Shown here: positions 26,825-38,007 of the stretch, piece after piece
Position numbering within the stretch: position 1 is the stretch's first letter
Layout of the letters: every line of letters starts with the position of its first letter
Assembly (NCBI GenBank): GCA_036511675.1
Contig: DATCBU010000083.1
Coordinates: 1-64,000 of the forward strand
From: Chersky-840 sp036511675
GTDB taxonomy: Bacteria > Actinomycetota > Acidimicrobiia > Acidimicrobiales > UBA8190
Length of the DNA: 64,000 bases
Direction: 5' to 3'
Notes under the pieces: generated by a model
What the model saw: only the letters and a program-made list of their open reading frames with translations
Told to the model about the DNA's origin: nothing
The model's database searches: none
Program-made: the position numbers and the translations under genes

Positions 26825-26870
26825 CCTGCGCATTACGAATGCGCTGCTCTACCAGCTGAGCTACCCAGGC
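26798..26870 (-). tRNA. tRNA-Thr(CGU)
   Basis: A 73-base cloverleaf on the minus strand. The acceptor GCCTGGG pairs with CCCAGGC; the D-arm is GCTCAGCTGGTAGAGC; the anticodon stem GCGCA/TGCGC encloses TTCGTAA with anticodon CGT, reading ACG; the T-arm is AGGGGTTCGAGTCCCCT. The discriminator base is T and no CCA is encoded. A TAGTTT box (26884-26889, minus strand) about 13 bases upstream is a likely -10. Its 3' 27 bases overlap the kinase frame on the other strand. Confidence 0.97.
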
Positions 26871-26934
26871 GACGCGACCGCTCAAACTACCTGACCGACA
26901 TCACGCCGAGATCGCCCGACGGGGGCAGCTCGAG

Positions 26935-28059
26935 TCATGCGCCGACGGCGGAAAGGCGGACGAGCATCGCTTCGAGCAGGAGTGACTCGTTGGGGTTGCG
27001 GATGAGCTCGGCGGCGGAGCGCTCCACCACCGTGATGGCACCCCCCAACTCCCGGACCCGCTCGGCGGTTCTGCCCGACCAGGCCGGCGGTATCGAGCTC
27101 GGCGCGGCCAGCGCCACCAGGCGGTCGCGGTAGGCGCCGGCCAGGACGGCGAACCCGGCGCGCAGCTCGTCTGTCCGCCACCGGCGCTCTTCTCGGTTTT
27201 GGCGGTCTTCGATCTCCTTGCGTCGGGGAACCGAGCGTTCCCCGCGTTGCTCGGCGTCGGAGCCGAGCTCCTCCATCTCGACCCGATGCCGGGCCCGGAG
27301 CGGCTCCACCGCGTCTTCGGCCGACGACAGCAGCTCCGCTGCCAGAGCCGCCGCCGCCGCCCCGGTGCCGTCGAGGCGCGACGGCACCGACCTCCACAGG
27401 CGACGCCGATCGGCGAATCCGGCGTCGTCGGCCAACAACCGGGCACGGTCGATGCTGCCCCCTGCCGCTTGCGCCAGCTCCTCGGCCAGCTCGGCCTCGG
27501 TGCCCGTGCGCATGAGCCATTCCCGGAGCTCGGCCGGGGGAACGGGGCGAAGCTCGATGCGCACACACCGACTGGCCACGGTGGCGAGCTCGGCCGGGAC
27601 GGCGTCGGCCAGGAGCACGAACACCGTCTGCCCGGCGGGCTCTTCGAGTGTCTTCAACAACACCGGGGCCGCCAGGCGGGCCAGGTGGATGTCCGACACC
27701 ACGATCACCTGACGGTGACCCTCGAGGGGACGCCGCTGCGCCAGTTGCACCACCCGCCGCGCGTCCTCGACGCTCACGAGCGCACCGGCCCGCTCGATCT
27801 CCACCACATCGGGATGGACCCCGGCCAAGGCCCGGCGACACACCTCGCACTGGCCGCATCCACCCCGGGGACACAACAACGCCGCGGCGAAGCCGCGCAC
27901 CAGGGACCGCTGGCCCAGGCCGGGGAGACCGACCAGGAGATAGGCGTGCACCGGTCGTCGACCCGCGGCGCGCAACTGCGCCACGGCGTCGGCCTGTCCC
28001 ATGACCTCGGCGAACAGCGACGCCGCGGGCAGGGTCTGGTCGTCGACGGCCGGGCTCAT
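26935..28059 (-). CDS. holB: DNA polymerase III delta' subunit
   Basis: Clamp-loader subunit, 374 residues. HAYLLVGLPGLGQRSLVRGF is the Walker A region, in which the Lys is replaced by Gln-Arg, as expected since delta' does not bind ATP productively. A zinc module Cys-x4-Cys-x2-Cys-x2-Cys (CPRGGCGQCEVC) follows, then VSVEDARRVVQL and VLLKTLEEPAGQTVFVLL with SRCVRIEL (the SRC motif). Its start overlaps the tmk stop by four bases. The order topA-tmk-holB is common in actinobacteria. Confidence 0.92.
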   Translation of the reverse strand: MSPAVDDQTLPAASLFAEVMGQADAVAQLRAAGRRPVHAYLLVGLPGLGQRSLVRGFAAALLCPRGGCGQCEVCRRALAGVHPDVVEIERAGALVSVEDARRVVQLAQRRPLEGHRQVIVVSDIHLARLAAPVLLKTLEEPAGQTVFVLLADAVPAELATVASRCVRIELRPVPPAELREWLMRTGTEAELAEELAQAAGGSIDRARLLADDAGFADRRRLWRSVPSRLDGTGAAAAALAAELLSSAEDAVEPLRARHRVEMEELGSDAEQRGERSVPRRKEIEDRQNREERRWRTDELRAGFAVLAGAYRDRLVALAAPSSIPPAWSGRTAERVRELGGAITVVERSAAELIRNPNESLLLEAMLVRLSAVGA

Positions 28060-28685
28060 GGAGCTGCGTCCGGGAGCGGCCCGAGCCGGTCGACCACCGA
28101 CGCCAGCAGCCGCTTCGCCACGTCATCGATGGTGCCGCTGGCATCGATCACAACCCAGGTGTCGGGTTCGGCCCCGGCCAGGGCGCGGTACCCGGCGCGC
28201 ACTCTGTCGTGGAAGCCGGCATCGAGTCGCTCCAGACGATCGGCGCGCGTCAGGTCGAGGCGACCCCGGGCCAGGGCGGCGGGGACGTCGAGGAGGATCG
28301 TGAGGTCCGGGACGATGCCCGGCGCCGCCCACGACACCAACAGCCGCAACTCGTCGAGGTCGAGACCCCGTCCGTAGCCCTGATAGGCCAGTGTCGACCC
28401 TGAGAAGCGTTCGGTGACGACCCATCGCCCTTGCTCGAGGGCGGGCCCGATGACCTCGGCCACGTGCTGGGCCCGATCGGCCGCCATGAGCAGCGCTTCG
28501 GCTCGCTCCGACACGGGCGGGAGGTCGGGATCCAGTGTCAGGGAGCGCAAGGTGGCCCCCAGGGGTGTGGCACCGGGCTCGGCCGTCGACACCGCACCCA
28601 GGGTGCGGGCCAGCAGCACCGCCTGCGTCGACTTCCCACACCCGTCGACTCCCTCGAGGGCGATCAGCCGGCCGCGCCCGCTCAC
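28056..28685 (-). CDS. tmk: Thymidylate kinase
   Basis: Phosphorylates dTMP to dTDP. The 209-residue protein has the P-loop EGVDGCGKST, the TAEPGATPLG segment (the usual DR/EPGGT motif in a variant form), LMAADRAQH, VVTERFSGSTLAYQG and LTILLDVPAALARGR. GTG 28685 overlaps the topA stop (GTGA), and its own stop overlaps holB, so the three genes are tightly coupled. Confidence 0.94.
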   Translation of the reverse strand: MSGRGRLIALEGVDGCGKSTQAVLLARTLGAVSTAEPGATPLGATLRSLTLDPDLPPVSERAEALLMAADRAQHVAEVIGPALEQGRWVVTERFSGSTLAYQGYGRGLDLDELRLLVSWAAPGIVPDLTILLDVPAALARGRLDLTRADRLERLDAGFHDRVRAGYRALAGAEPDTWVVIDASGTIDDVAKRLLASVVDRLGPLPDAAP

Positions 28686-31459
28686 GCCGTGGGCGTCCCC
28701 TTCGACGCCTTCTTCGCCGTGACCGCTTTCTTGGTGGTCTTCTTGGCGGCCTTCTTGGTCGTCTTCTTGGCCGCCTTGGTGGCGCGCCCCCGTTTCACCG
28801 GGGGGCCGGCGGCGCGCCGGTCGGCGAGGAGCTCGGCGGCGCGCTCGATGGTGATCGTCTCGGGCTCGTCCCCCTTGCGCAACGAGGCGTTGGTCGTGCC
28901 GTCAGTGACGTAGGGCCCGAACCGGCCCGAGCGCACCACGACGGGGGCCGAGGTCTCGGGGTCATCGCCCAGCTCTCGCAGCGGTGCGGCCGCGGCTCGC
29001 CCCCGGCGCGCCTTGGGCTGCGCGAACAACGCCAGCGACTCGTCGAGGGTCACCGCCAGCAGTTGGTCCTCGGTCTCGAGGCTGCGGGTGTCGGTGCCCT
29101 TCTTCACATAGGGCCCGAAGCGGCCGTTGAGGGCCAGGATCTCCTCGCCCGACGACGGGTCGGTGCCCACGATCCGGGGCAGACGGAGCAACTCGACGGC
29201 CTGTTCGAGCGTGACGGTCTCGGGTGTCATCGACTTGAACAGCGACGCCGTGCGGGGCCGCTCGCCGCCGTCAACCGCCTCCCCCAATTGGATGTACGGG
29301 CCGAACCGCCCCGAGCGCACCAGGACGGGGAGGTCACCGTCGGGGTGCGCGCCGAGGGTGCGGTCCCCCGACGGCGCCGCGAGCAGTTCCTCGGCTCGTT
29401 CCACGGTGAGCTCGTCGGGGGGCAGGTCCTCGGGGATCGAGGCCCGGTCCTCCCCGCGCTGGAGATACGGCCCGTAGCGACCCACGCGCACCACGACGGC
29501 CTCGCCGTCGCCGTCGACCCCGATGGGGATGGAGTTGACCTCCCGGGCGTCGATCTCACCCAGATGCGACGCCACGTCCTCTTTGAGTCCCCGATGGCTG
29601 TCCACGGCGGGGGCGGTCGAGCCGTTCCCACCGAAGTAGAACCGAGTCAGCCAGGGGAGCACCTCGCGCTCGCCGTCGGCGATCTCGTCGAGGTCGTTCT
29701 CCATGGCCGCGGTGAATCCGTAGTCGACGAGCTCGGCGAAGTACCGCTCCAGCAGGCCCACCACGGCGAAGGCCGTGAAGGAGGGGACGAGGGCCGTGCC
29801 CTTCTTCCACACATAACCCCGGTCCTGGATGGTGCCGAGGATGCTGGCGTAGGTCGAGGGGCGTCCGATGCCGAGCTCCTCGAGGGCCTTCACGAGCGAC
29901 GCCTCGGTGTAGCGCGCCGGCGGCTGGGTGCTGTGCGAGCGCGCCTGGATCTCCTGGGCCGACAGGGTGTCGCCCTCCACCAGCGCGGGGAGCACAACGT
30001 CGCGCTCGGTGGCCTCGGCTTCCTCGTCCGAGCCCTCGACATACGCCCGCAGGAAACCGGCGAATTTGATGACGGTGCCCGACGCCGAGAACTCGGCCTC
30101 GTCGGCGTGCGTCGCACCCGCCGGGACCCCCACCAGACGCACCTGGGCGCTCGTCCCCGTGGCGTCGGCCATCTGCGAGGCCACGGTCCGCTTCCAGATG
30201 AGGTCGTAGAGCCGCAGCGTGTCGCCACTGAGCTCTCTCCCCGCTTCGTCCGGGGTCCGGAAGGCCTCGCCGGCGGGACGGATGGCCTCGTGCGCCTCCT
30301 GGGCGTTCTTGACCTTGCGTTGATACCGCCTCGGCGCGTCGGGGACGTACTCGCGGCCGTACAGCGCCGAGGCCTGGGACCGGGCCGCGCCGAGCGCTTC
30401 GTCGGACAAGGTGGTGGAGTCGGTGCGCATGTAGGTGATCCAGCCCTGTTCGTAGAGGCGCTGGGCCACCTGCATGGTGCGCTGGGCACCGAAGCGCAAT
30501 TTCCGGCTGGCTTCTTGCTGCAGCGTCGAGGTCATGAACGGCGGGGCGGGCGAGCGCCGATAGGGCTTCTCGGTGACGGCGCCCACGGTGAAGCTCTGGC
30601 CGGCGAGGCCCTGGACCAGGCGCGTGGCCTCGGGCTCGCCCAGGAGCACGACGTCGGCGCGAGTGAGCTCCCCCGTCTCGGTGAAGTCGCGCCCCGTGGC
30701 GACCGGTGTGCCCCCCACCGCCACCAGGTTGGCCGCGAAGACCTGGCCCTCGGCGTCGAAGGTGCCTTCGAGATCCCACCACGTGGCGGCCCGGAAGCGC
30801 ATGCGGGCCCGCTCGCGCTCGACGATCATGCGGGTGGCCACGCTCTGGACGCGACCGGCCGAGAGCCGGGGCATCACTTTCTTCCACAGCACCGGTGACA
30901 CCTCGTAGCCGTACAGGCGGTCGAGGATGCGCCGGGCTTCTTGAGCGTCTACCAGTCTCCGGTCGAGGTCGCGCCACTCCTCCACGGCCCGCTGCAGCGC
31001 CACGGCGGTGATCTCGTGGAAGACCATGCGTTTGATCGGCACCCGCGGTGAGAGCACCTCGGTGAGGTGCCAGGCGATGGACTCGCCCTCGCGGTCCTCG
31101 TCTGTGGCTAGGTAGACCTCGCTGGCCCCCGCCAGCAGCGACTTGAGCCGGGCCACGACCGACTTCTTCTCGGGGGCCACCACATACAGGGGCTTGAACC
31201 CGTTGTCGACGTCGACGCCGAGGCGCGCCCACCCCTCACCCTTGAAGGCGGCGGGGATCTCGTCGGCGCGCCGGGGCAGGTCGCGGATGTGGCCGACCGA
31301 GGATTCGACCACGAAGCCGGTCCCGAGCAGGGCCCCGATGGTGCGGGCCTTGGCCGGCGACTCGACGATGACCAGCGGCTTGCCCGCGGCGGCAGAGCCG
31401 GTCGATGGGGAGCGCGGAGTTGAGGGCATGGTCGTCGATGAGCGTGGGGGGTTCACCAC
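28682..31459 (-). CDS. topA: DNA topoisomerase I
   Basis: Type IA topoisomerase of 925 residues that relaxes negative supercoils. The Toprim domain opens LVIVESPAKARTIG with the acidic ATDEDREGESIAWHL; SAGRVQSVATRMIV and the catalytic Tyr in GWITYMRTDS follow. The C-terminus lacks zinc fingers and instead has four or five GRFGPYVxxG-type topoisomerase repeats, then a Lys/Ala/Thr-rich tail (KKTTKKAAKKTTKKA), as in other actinobacteria. The start is uncertain: two adjacent GTGs (31459, 31456) or ATG 31429, all upstream of conserved sequence. Confidence 0.95.
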   Translation of the reverse strand: MVNPPRSSTTMPSTPRSPSTGSAAAGKPLVIVESPAKARTIGALLGTGFVVESSVGHIRDLPRRADEIPAAFKGEGWARLGVDVDNGFKPLYVVAPEKKSVVARLKSLLAGASEVYLATDEDREGESIAWHLTEVLSPRVPIKRMVFHEITAVALQRAVEEWRDLDRRLVDAQEARRILDRLYGYEVSPVLWKKVMPRLSAGRVQSVATRMIVERERARMRFRAATWWDLEGTFDAEGQVFAANLVAVGGTPVATGRDFTETGELTRADVVLLGEPEATRLVQGLAGQSFTVGAVTEKPYRRSPAPPFMTSTLQQEASRKLRFGAQRTMQVAQRLYEQGWITYMRTDSTTLSDEALGAARSQASALYGREYVPDAPRRYQRKVKNAQEAHEAIRPAGEAFRTPDEAGRELSGDTLRLYDLIWKRTVASQMADATGTSAQVRLVGVPAGATHADEAEFSASGTVIKFAGFLRAYVEGSDEEAEATERDVVLPALVEGDTLSAQEIQARSHSTQPPARYTEASLVKALEELGIGRPSTYASILGTIQDRGYVWKKGTALVPSFTAFAVVGLLERYFAELVDYGFTAAMENDLDEIADGEREVLPWLTRFYFGGNGSTAPAVDSHRGLKEDVASHLGEIDAREVNSIPIGVDGDGEAVVVRVGRYGPYLQRGEDRASIPEDLPPDELTVERAEELLAAPSGDRTLGAHPDGDLPVLVRSGRFGPYIQLGEAVDGGERPRTASLFKSMTPETVTLEQAVELLRLPRIVGTDPSSGEEILALNGRFGPYVKKGTDTRSLETEDQLLAVTLDESLALFAQPKARRGRAAAAPLRELGDDPETSAPVVVRSGRFGPYVTDGTTNASLRKGDEPETITIERAAELLADRRAAGPPVKRGRATKAAKKTTKKAAKKTTKKAVTAKKASKGTPTA

Positions 31460-31539
31460 GCCCGTGTCAACAGCGCCCCGGGCAAGGCCCGGCCCGCGGC
31501 GACCGTGGCCAGCGATTTCATCCCCGTGTCCGCACCGTG

Positions 31540-31562
31540 GACGGAACCGACCGCCGGTTCCG

Positions 31563-31564
<2 letters not shown>
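31540..31564 (-). terminator. Terminator hairpin of hppA
   Basis: GACGGAACC and GGTTCCGTC form a perfect nine-pair stem around a seven-base loop. On the minus strand it begins within the hppA stop codon. No U-tract follows. Only about 100 bases separate hppA from topA, so it would insulate them. Confidence 0.6.
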
Positions 31565-33905
<2,341 letters not shown>

Positions 33906-34039
33906 GTGGCTGGTACTCCCTTCACATGGGCCCGAGGCCCTGGGACGAGAACTCGGCGGGCGAGGTCTCGGGTTCGGTCAAGTCAATCGGTCGATCGGTT
34001 CGGACCCGGGGACGGGCGCGGCCTCGAGATGAAGGCACT

Positions 34040-34056
34040 CCCCCGATGAACGGGGG
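34040..34056 (-). terminator. Terminator-like hairpin after the KimA-like gene
   Basis: CCCCCG-ATGAA-CGGGGG, a six-pair stem about 65 bases downstream of the permease stop on the minus strand. The rest of 33906-34121 holds the hppA upstream region, with no clear -10. Confidence 0.4.
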
Positions 34057-34121
34057 CCGACGATACCGACTCCACGCGACGACGGGCAAGGAAGCTGCCT
34101 GGATGCGCCTGTGGACGAGCC

Positions 34122-36566
34122 TCAGACCCCGACGTCGACCTCCTTGGTGTCGGGACCGGCGATGAGCTCGTACTCGGGGTTCAAGATGGCCAGGCGACCC
34201 TCCCAGGCCCCCACCATCCCCTGGGCCACCAGCCGCGCCCCCTGCTGGATCCCCGGGATCCGGCGCCGGCCCTGAAAGACCAGCAGGATCGCCCCGGTGC
34301 TGTCGACGAGCGTGCACTCGAGGTTGGCGGTCCCCCCGCCCGTGGGCACCCGCACCGACCGGATCCGTCCCGCCACCCGAACCCGCTGGCGCCACTGCGC
34401 CTCGCCGATGGGGGTCGTCCCCGCCACCATGGGCCCGAACTCGGCGCCCCGCACCGACGCCCGCGCCGGGCGGGGCTCGGTGGTGGTGTGCGGTTCGTGA
34501 CGCGCCTTGCGACGCCCCGAGAGCTGGAAGGGGACGATGGTGGCGTTCACATGAGGGAGGTGTCCCACCGCGGCGGCGATGCGGTCGGCGCTGCGATCGT
34601 GGAGCAGACGCCGCCACCCCGCCGCGAAGCCTCGCCGCGACAACAGCATGGTGAGCTCGGTGTCGTCGTCGCTCGTGGCCTGGGCGGCGAGCACCAGTGC
34701 GGCGCGCGCCAGACGGCGGTCGGGGCAGTCGATGATGTCGAGCGGCAGGCGCGACAATCCGAGCCGGCTCCAGTCCCGTTCCAACGTGGCGGCCTCAAGG
34801 GGGTCGATGGCGAAATGCACGGCCCGCAGGTGGTCGGGCGACAACGTGCGCGCGTACTGGATGGCGCGGGCCGTGGCCAGGTCCATCCGGTCGACCAGCA
34901 CCACCACCATGTGGTGGCGCAGGACGGGGGCCTCGCACGCCTGAGAAGCCCCGGCTTCGAGTTGCCCCTCCTCGTTGACGTACTGGCGGTGCAGGCGCAG
35001 GAGCACGAAGACGCCCAAGGGCATGAGCACCACGACGACCCAGGCGCCCTCGGTGAATTTGGTGACGGCGAAGATGAGCAGCACCACGAACGACAACACC
35101 GCGGCGGTCCCGTTGATGGCGACACCACGGCGCCAGTGAGGCTCGTGATGGGTGAGGTGGAACTTGACCATGCCCGCCCCCGCCATGGTGAACCCGGTGA
35201 AGACGCCGATGGCGTAGAGGGCGATGAGGTTGTCGAGCTTGGCATCGGTGACGAGCAGCAAGGCCACCGAGCCGATGGTGAGCACGATGATGCCCGTGGA
35301 GAACACGAGACGGTGCCCGCGTCGCGTGAGCTGGCGGGGCAGATAGGAGTCATCGGCGGCGAAGCTAGCCAGGTACGGGAAGCCGGTGAAGCTGGTGTTG
35401 GCCGCCAGGACCAGGATGAGCATGGTGCCGGCCTGGAGGAGCAGATAGAGCGTGTGGGCGAACGCCCCGTGGCCGTAGACATACTGGGCCACCTGGGCCA
35501 GGACCGTCGGAGTGCCCAGGAGATAGGGCACGGGGTGGACAATGGCGGCCAGTGCCGCGATCCCGAGCACCAATGACCCCAGCACCAGGCTCATGATCAC
35601 CAGCGTGATGCGGGCGTTACGCGCCTCCGGACGCCGGAACACGCTCACGCCGTTGGAGATGGCCTCGGTGCCGGTCAGGGCCGAGCCACCCGAGGCGAAC
35701 GCCTTCATCACGATGAACACCGAAGCGCCCAGAAGCAGGCCACTGCCGGGCCTTCCCACCGACACCGCCCCCGCCGCATGCAGGGAGTGGGGATGGAGGT
35801 CACCGAGGATGGCCTTGACCGAGCCGACGATGATGAGCAGCGCCATGTTGGCGATGAAGAAGTAGGTGGGCACGGCGAAGACCCGGCCCGCCTCGCGGAT
35901 GCCGCGCAGGTTGGCATAGGCGATCAGCATGACCAGGCCGATGGCGATCCATACCGTGGCGCCCTTGAGACTGGGAAACGCTGACGTCAGCGCGTCCACA
36001 CCGGCCGCCACCGACACCGCCACCGTGAGCGTGTAGTCGATGAGGAGCGACACCGCCGCGATCTGGGCGACGCTCAACCCGAAGTTCTCGCGCGCCACCA
36101 CGTAGGCGCCGCCGGCCTTGGTGTAGACCTTCACCACCTCGAGGTACGAGGCCGTCACGAACAACAGCACCACCACGACGGCGATGGTGACCGGGACCAC
36201 CAGCGCGAAGGCGGCGACGCCGATGTACTTGACTAGCTGGACGAGGATCTGCTCGGTGGCGTAGGCCGAGGACGAGATGACGTCCGAGGACAGCACGGCC
36301 AGCGCCGTGGGCTTCCCCAGGCGCTCCACCGACTGGCGCTCGGTGGCCAGGGGTGGCCCCAGGACGGCGTTCTTGAGCCGGTAGCGGAGGTTCTCGGGCA
36401 GGTCGAGGGCGTCCGGGGAGGGCAGGGCCTCAGGGGCGACATGACGGCCCGGGGCCATCCCGCGGGCAGGGGGCACCACCGGGACAGCCGGCGCGTCCCC
36501 GACGGGCGGGACGGCCTCGTCCACGCCTGGGACCGGAACCTCGCTCACGCCTTCAGGTAAGCACAT
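34122..36566 (-). CDS. KimA-like APC-family potassium permease fused to a C-terminal OB-fold
   Basis: An 814-residue protein. After a Pro-rich start and YRLKNAVLGPPL come SSDVISSSAYATEQIL and about twelve helices of an APC-superfamily permease (AGGAYVVARENFG, FASGGSALTGTEAISNGV), the group that includes the c-di-AMP-regulated K+ importer KimA. A cytoplasmic universal-stress-like domain follows (VVVLVDRMDLATARAIQYA; DIIDCPDRRLARAALVLA). The last ~100 residues form an OB-fold nucleic-acid-binding-like unit: RVRVAGRIRSVRVPTG, LECTLVDSTGAILLVFQGRR, VAQGMVGAWEGRLAILNPEYEL. In mycobacteria a permease and an OB-fold gene lie separately near the trkA pair; here they are one protein. Potassium is inferred from family and neighbours. 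GTG 36548 is an alternative start. Confidence 0.82.
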   Translation of the reverse strand: MCLPEGVSEVPVPGVDEAVPPVGDAPAVPVVPPARGMAPGRHVAPEALPSPDALDLPENLRYRLKNAVLGPPLATERQSVERLGKPTALAVLSSDVISSSAYATEQILVQLVKYIGVAAFALVVPVTIAVVVVLLFVTASYLEVVKVYTKAGGAYVVARENFGLSVAQIAAVSLLIDYTLTVAVSVAAGVDALTSAFPSLKGATVWIAIGLVMLIAYANLRGIREAGRVFAVPTYFFIANMALLIIVGSVKAILGDLHPHSLHAAGAVSVGRPGSGLLLGASVFIVMKAFASGGSALTGTEAISNGVSVFRRPEARNARITLVIMSLVLGSLVLGIAALAAIVHPVPYLLGTPTVLAQVAQYVYGHGAFAHTLYLLLQAGTMLILVLAANTSFTGFPYLASFAADDSYLPRQLTRRGHRLVFSTGIIVLTIGSVALLLVTDAKLDNLIALYAIGVFTGFTMAGAGMVKFHLTHHEPHWRRGVAINGTAAVLSFVVLLIFAVTKFTEGAWVVVVLMPLGVFVLLRLHRQYVNEEGQLEAGASQACEAPVLRHHMVVVLVDRMDLATARAIQYARTLSPDHLRAVHFAIDPLEAATLERDWSRLGLSRLPLDIIDCPDRRLARAALVLAAQATSDDDTELTMLLSRRGFAAGWRRLLHDRSADRIAAAVGHLPHVNATIVPFQLSGRRKARHEPHTTTEPRPARASVRGAEFGPMVAGTTPIGEAQWRQRVRVAGRIRSVRVPTGGGTANLECTLVDSTGAILLVFQGRRRIPGIQQGARLVAQGMVGAWEGRLAILNPEYELIAGPDTKEVDVGV

Positions 36567-36601
36567 CCCGTGAGTTGTCCCGCGCTCCGATGCCGTGTTG
36601 C

Positions 36602-37300
36602 ATGGTGTCGGTGCACGTCGTCATCGTCGGTTGTGGTCGGGTGGGTTCGGGGCTCGCCATCGGGCTGGTCGAGCATGGCCATACGGTGTCGATCATCGAC
36701 AAGGTGTCGCGCTCGTTTCGTCGCCTCCCCGCCGACTGGCCCGGGACCTCCATCGTGGGCTCGGGATTCGACCGAGACGACCTCGATCGTGCCGGCGCCA
36801 AGCAGGCCGGCGCCCTGGCTGCGGTGACCAGCGGGGACAACTCCAACATCCTCACGGCTCGGATCGCGCGGGAGAACTACGGCATCCACAGTGTCGTGGC
36901 CCGGATCTACGACCCCCGACGGGCCGAGATCTACCAGCGACTCGGCATCCCCACCGTCGCCACCGTGACGTGGACCATCGACCAGGTGATGCACCGCCTC
37001 CTGCCCGAAGCGGTGGTCGGGGAATGGAGCGATCCGTCCGGCCACCTCGTGCTGGTCGAGCGGATCCTGCCCGAGGCCTGGGCCGGCAAGTCCCTGCGCG
37101 ACCTCGGCATGGCCGGAAAGGTCAAGGTCGTGGCGGTGACCCGTGCCGGCACCCCGCGCCTCGAGGTCGCCGACCTCGTCGGTCAGGAAGGTGACGTGTT
37201 GCACCTGGCGGTGCTCAAAGACGCCGTCGGAGAGCTCGAACGTCGATTCGACGGCGGGGCGGTCCAACCCGACGGGCGCGCCGTGGGGAGCGCGGGATGA
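36602..37300 (+). CDS. trkA: TrkA-family potassium uptake protein (first copy)
   Basis: Cytoplasmic RCK protein of 232 residues that gates a Trk/Ktr-type K+ channel. VHVVIVGCGRVGSGLAIGL is the Rossmann NAD-binding loop, with IIDKVSRSF at the adenine-ribose acid and GAKQAGALAAVTSGDNSN. A TrkA_C domain spans roughly residues 135-215 (WAGKSLRDLGMAGKVKVVAV). ATG 36602 or GTG 36611 could be the start; neither has a strong ribosome-binding site. It overlaps the second trkA (ATGA). In mycobacteria the matching pair is ceoB-ceoC. It is divergent from the KimA-like gene with a 35-base gap. Confidence 0.92.
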   Translation: MVSVHVVIVGCGRVGSGLAIGLVEHGHTVSIIDKVSRSFRRLPADWPGTSIVGSGFDRDDLDRAGAKQAGALAAVTSGDNSNILTARIARENYGIHSVVARIYDPRRAEIYQRLGIPTVATVTWTIDQVMHRLLPEAVVGEWSDPSGHLVLVERILPEAWAGKSLRDLGMAGKVKVVAVTRAGTPRLEVADLVGQEGDVLHLAVLKDAVGELERRFDGGAVQPDGRAVGSAG

Positions 37301-37959
37301 AAGTCGCCATCGCCGGGGCGGGCAACGTGGGAACGGCCATCGCCAAGGACCTGGCCGCCAACGGTCACGACGTGCTGCTCATCGAGCGGGACCCTGACCT
37401 GGTCGAGCGCTTGCGTTTCACCGTCGACGTGACGTGGGTGGCCGCCGACGCCTGCGAGGTGGCCTCGCTCGACGCCGCGGGGATGGCCCAGGTCGACGTG
37501 GCTGTGGCCGCCACCGGTGACGACGAGGACAACCTGGTGATCTCCCTGTTGGCCAAACAGGAATTCGCCGTGCCCCGGGTCGTGGCCCGCGTCAACCACC
37601 CCAGCAATCAGTGGCTGTTCAACGAGTCATGGGGCGTCGACATCTCGGTGTCGACCCCGCAGCTGCTCACGGCGCTGGTCGAGGAGGCCGTGTCGGTGGG
37701 CTCGCTCGTCCGGCTCCTGCAGTTCGAACGGGGCAACGCCCATCTGGTCGAGGTGACCCTGGCCGAAAGCTCGCCAGCGGCGGGGACGTCGTTGGTCGAT
37801 CTCAAGTTCCCCCGCGACGCCACCGTGGTGGCGGTGGTGCGCGGCGACCGACTCGTCGTCCCACGGGGGGACACCGTGCTCGACGCCGGAGACGAGGTCA
37901 TGGTCCTCGTGACCGGAGAAGCAGAGAGGGCCGTCCAGCAACTGCTGGTGGGCGACTGA
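37297..37959 (+). CDS. trkA: TrkA-family potassium uptake protein (second copy)
   Basis: Second RCK subunit, 220 residues. KVAIAGAGNVGTAIAKDLA is the dinucleotide-binding loop, LIERDPDLVERL the acidic ribose contact, and VDVAVAATGDDEDNLVISLLAKQ the following strand; TrkA_C covers about 140-217 (GTSLVDLKFPRDATVVAVVRGDRLVVPRG, in parts). ATG 37297 overlaps the previous stop. The pair likely forms a hetero-ring; no TrkG/H or Ktr membrane subunit is in the window. Confidence 0.93.
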   Translation: MKVAIAGAGNVGTAIAKDLAANGHDVLLIERDPDLVERLRFTVDVTWVAADACEVASLDAAGMAQVDVAVAATGDDEDNLVISLLAKQEFAVPRVVARVNHPSNQWLFNESWGVDISVSTPQLLTALVEEAVSVGSLVRLLQFERGNAHLVEVTLAESSPAAGTSLVDLKFPRDATVVAVVRGDRLVVPRGDTVLDAGDEVMVLVTGEAERAVQQLLVGD

Positions 37960-37994
37960 GCGGACGCGTGGTCCCGGGGCGGGGTGTCGCCCCC

Positions 37995-38000
37995 TACAAT
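37995..38000 (+). promoter_or_regulatory. -10 box of leaderless promoter (HAD phosphatase)
   Basis: TACAAT, close to the TATAAT consensus, 7 bases before ATG 38008. This rules against the in-frame ATG at 37984, which would lie upstream of the box. Confidence 0.6.
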
Positions 38001-38007
38001 TCCCGCC

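Noticed and set aside
36567..36601. A c-di-AMP (ydaO-type) riboswitch before the KimA-like gene.
   Set aside because: Only 35 bases separate the divergent starts, too short for that riboswitch, and no such structure is seen.
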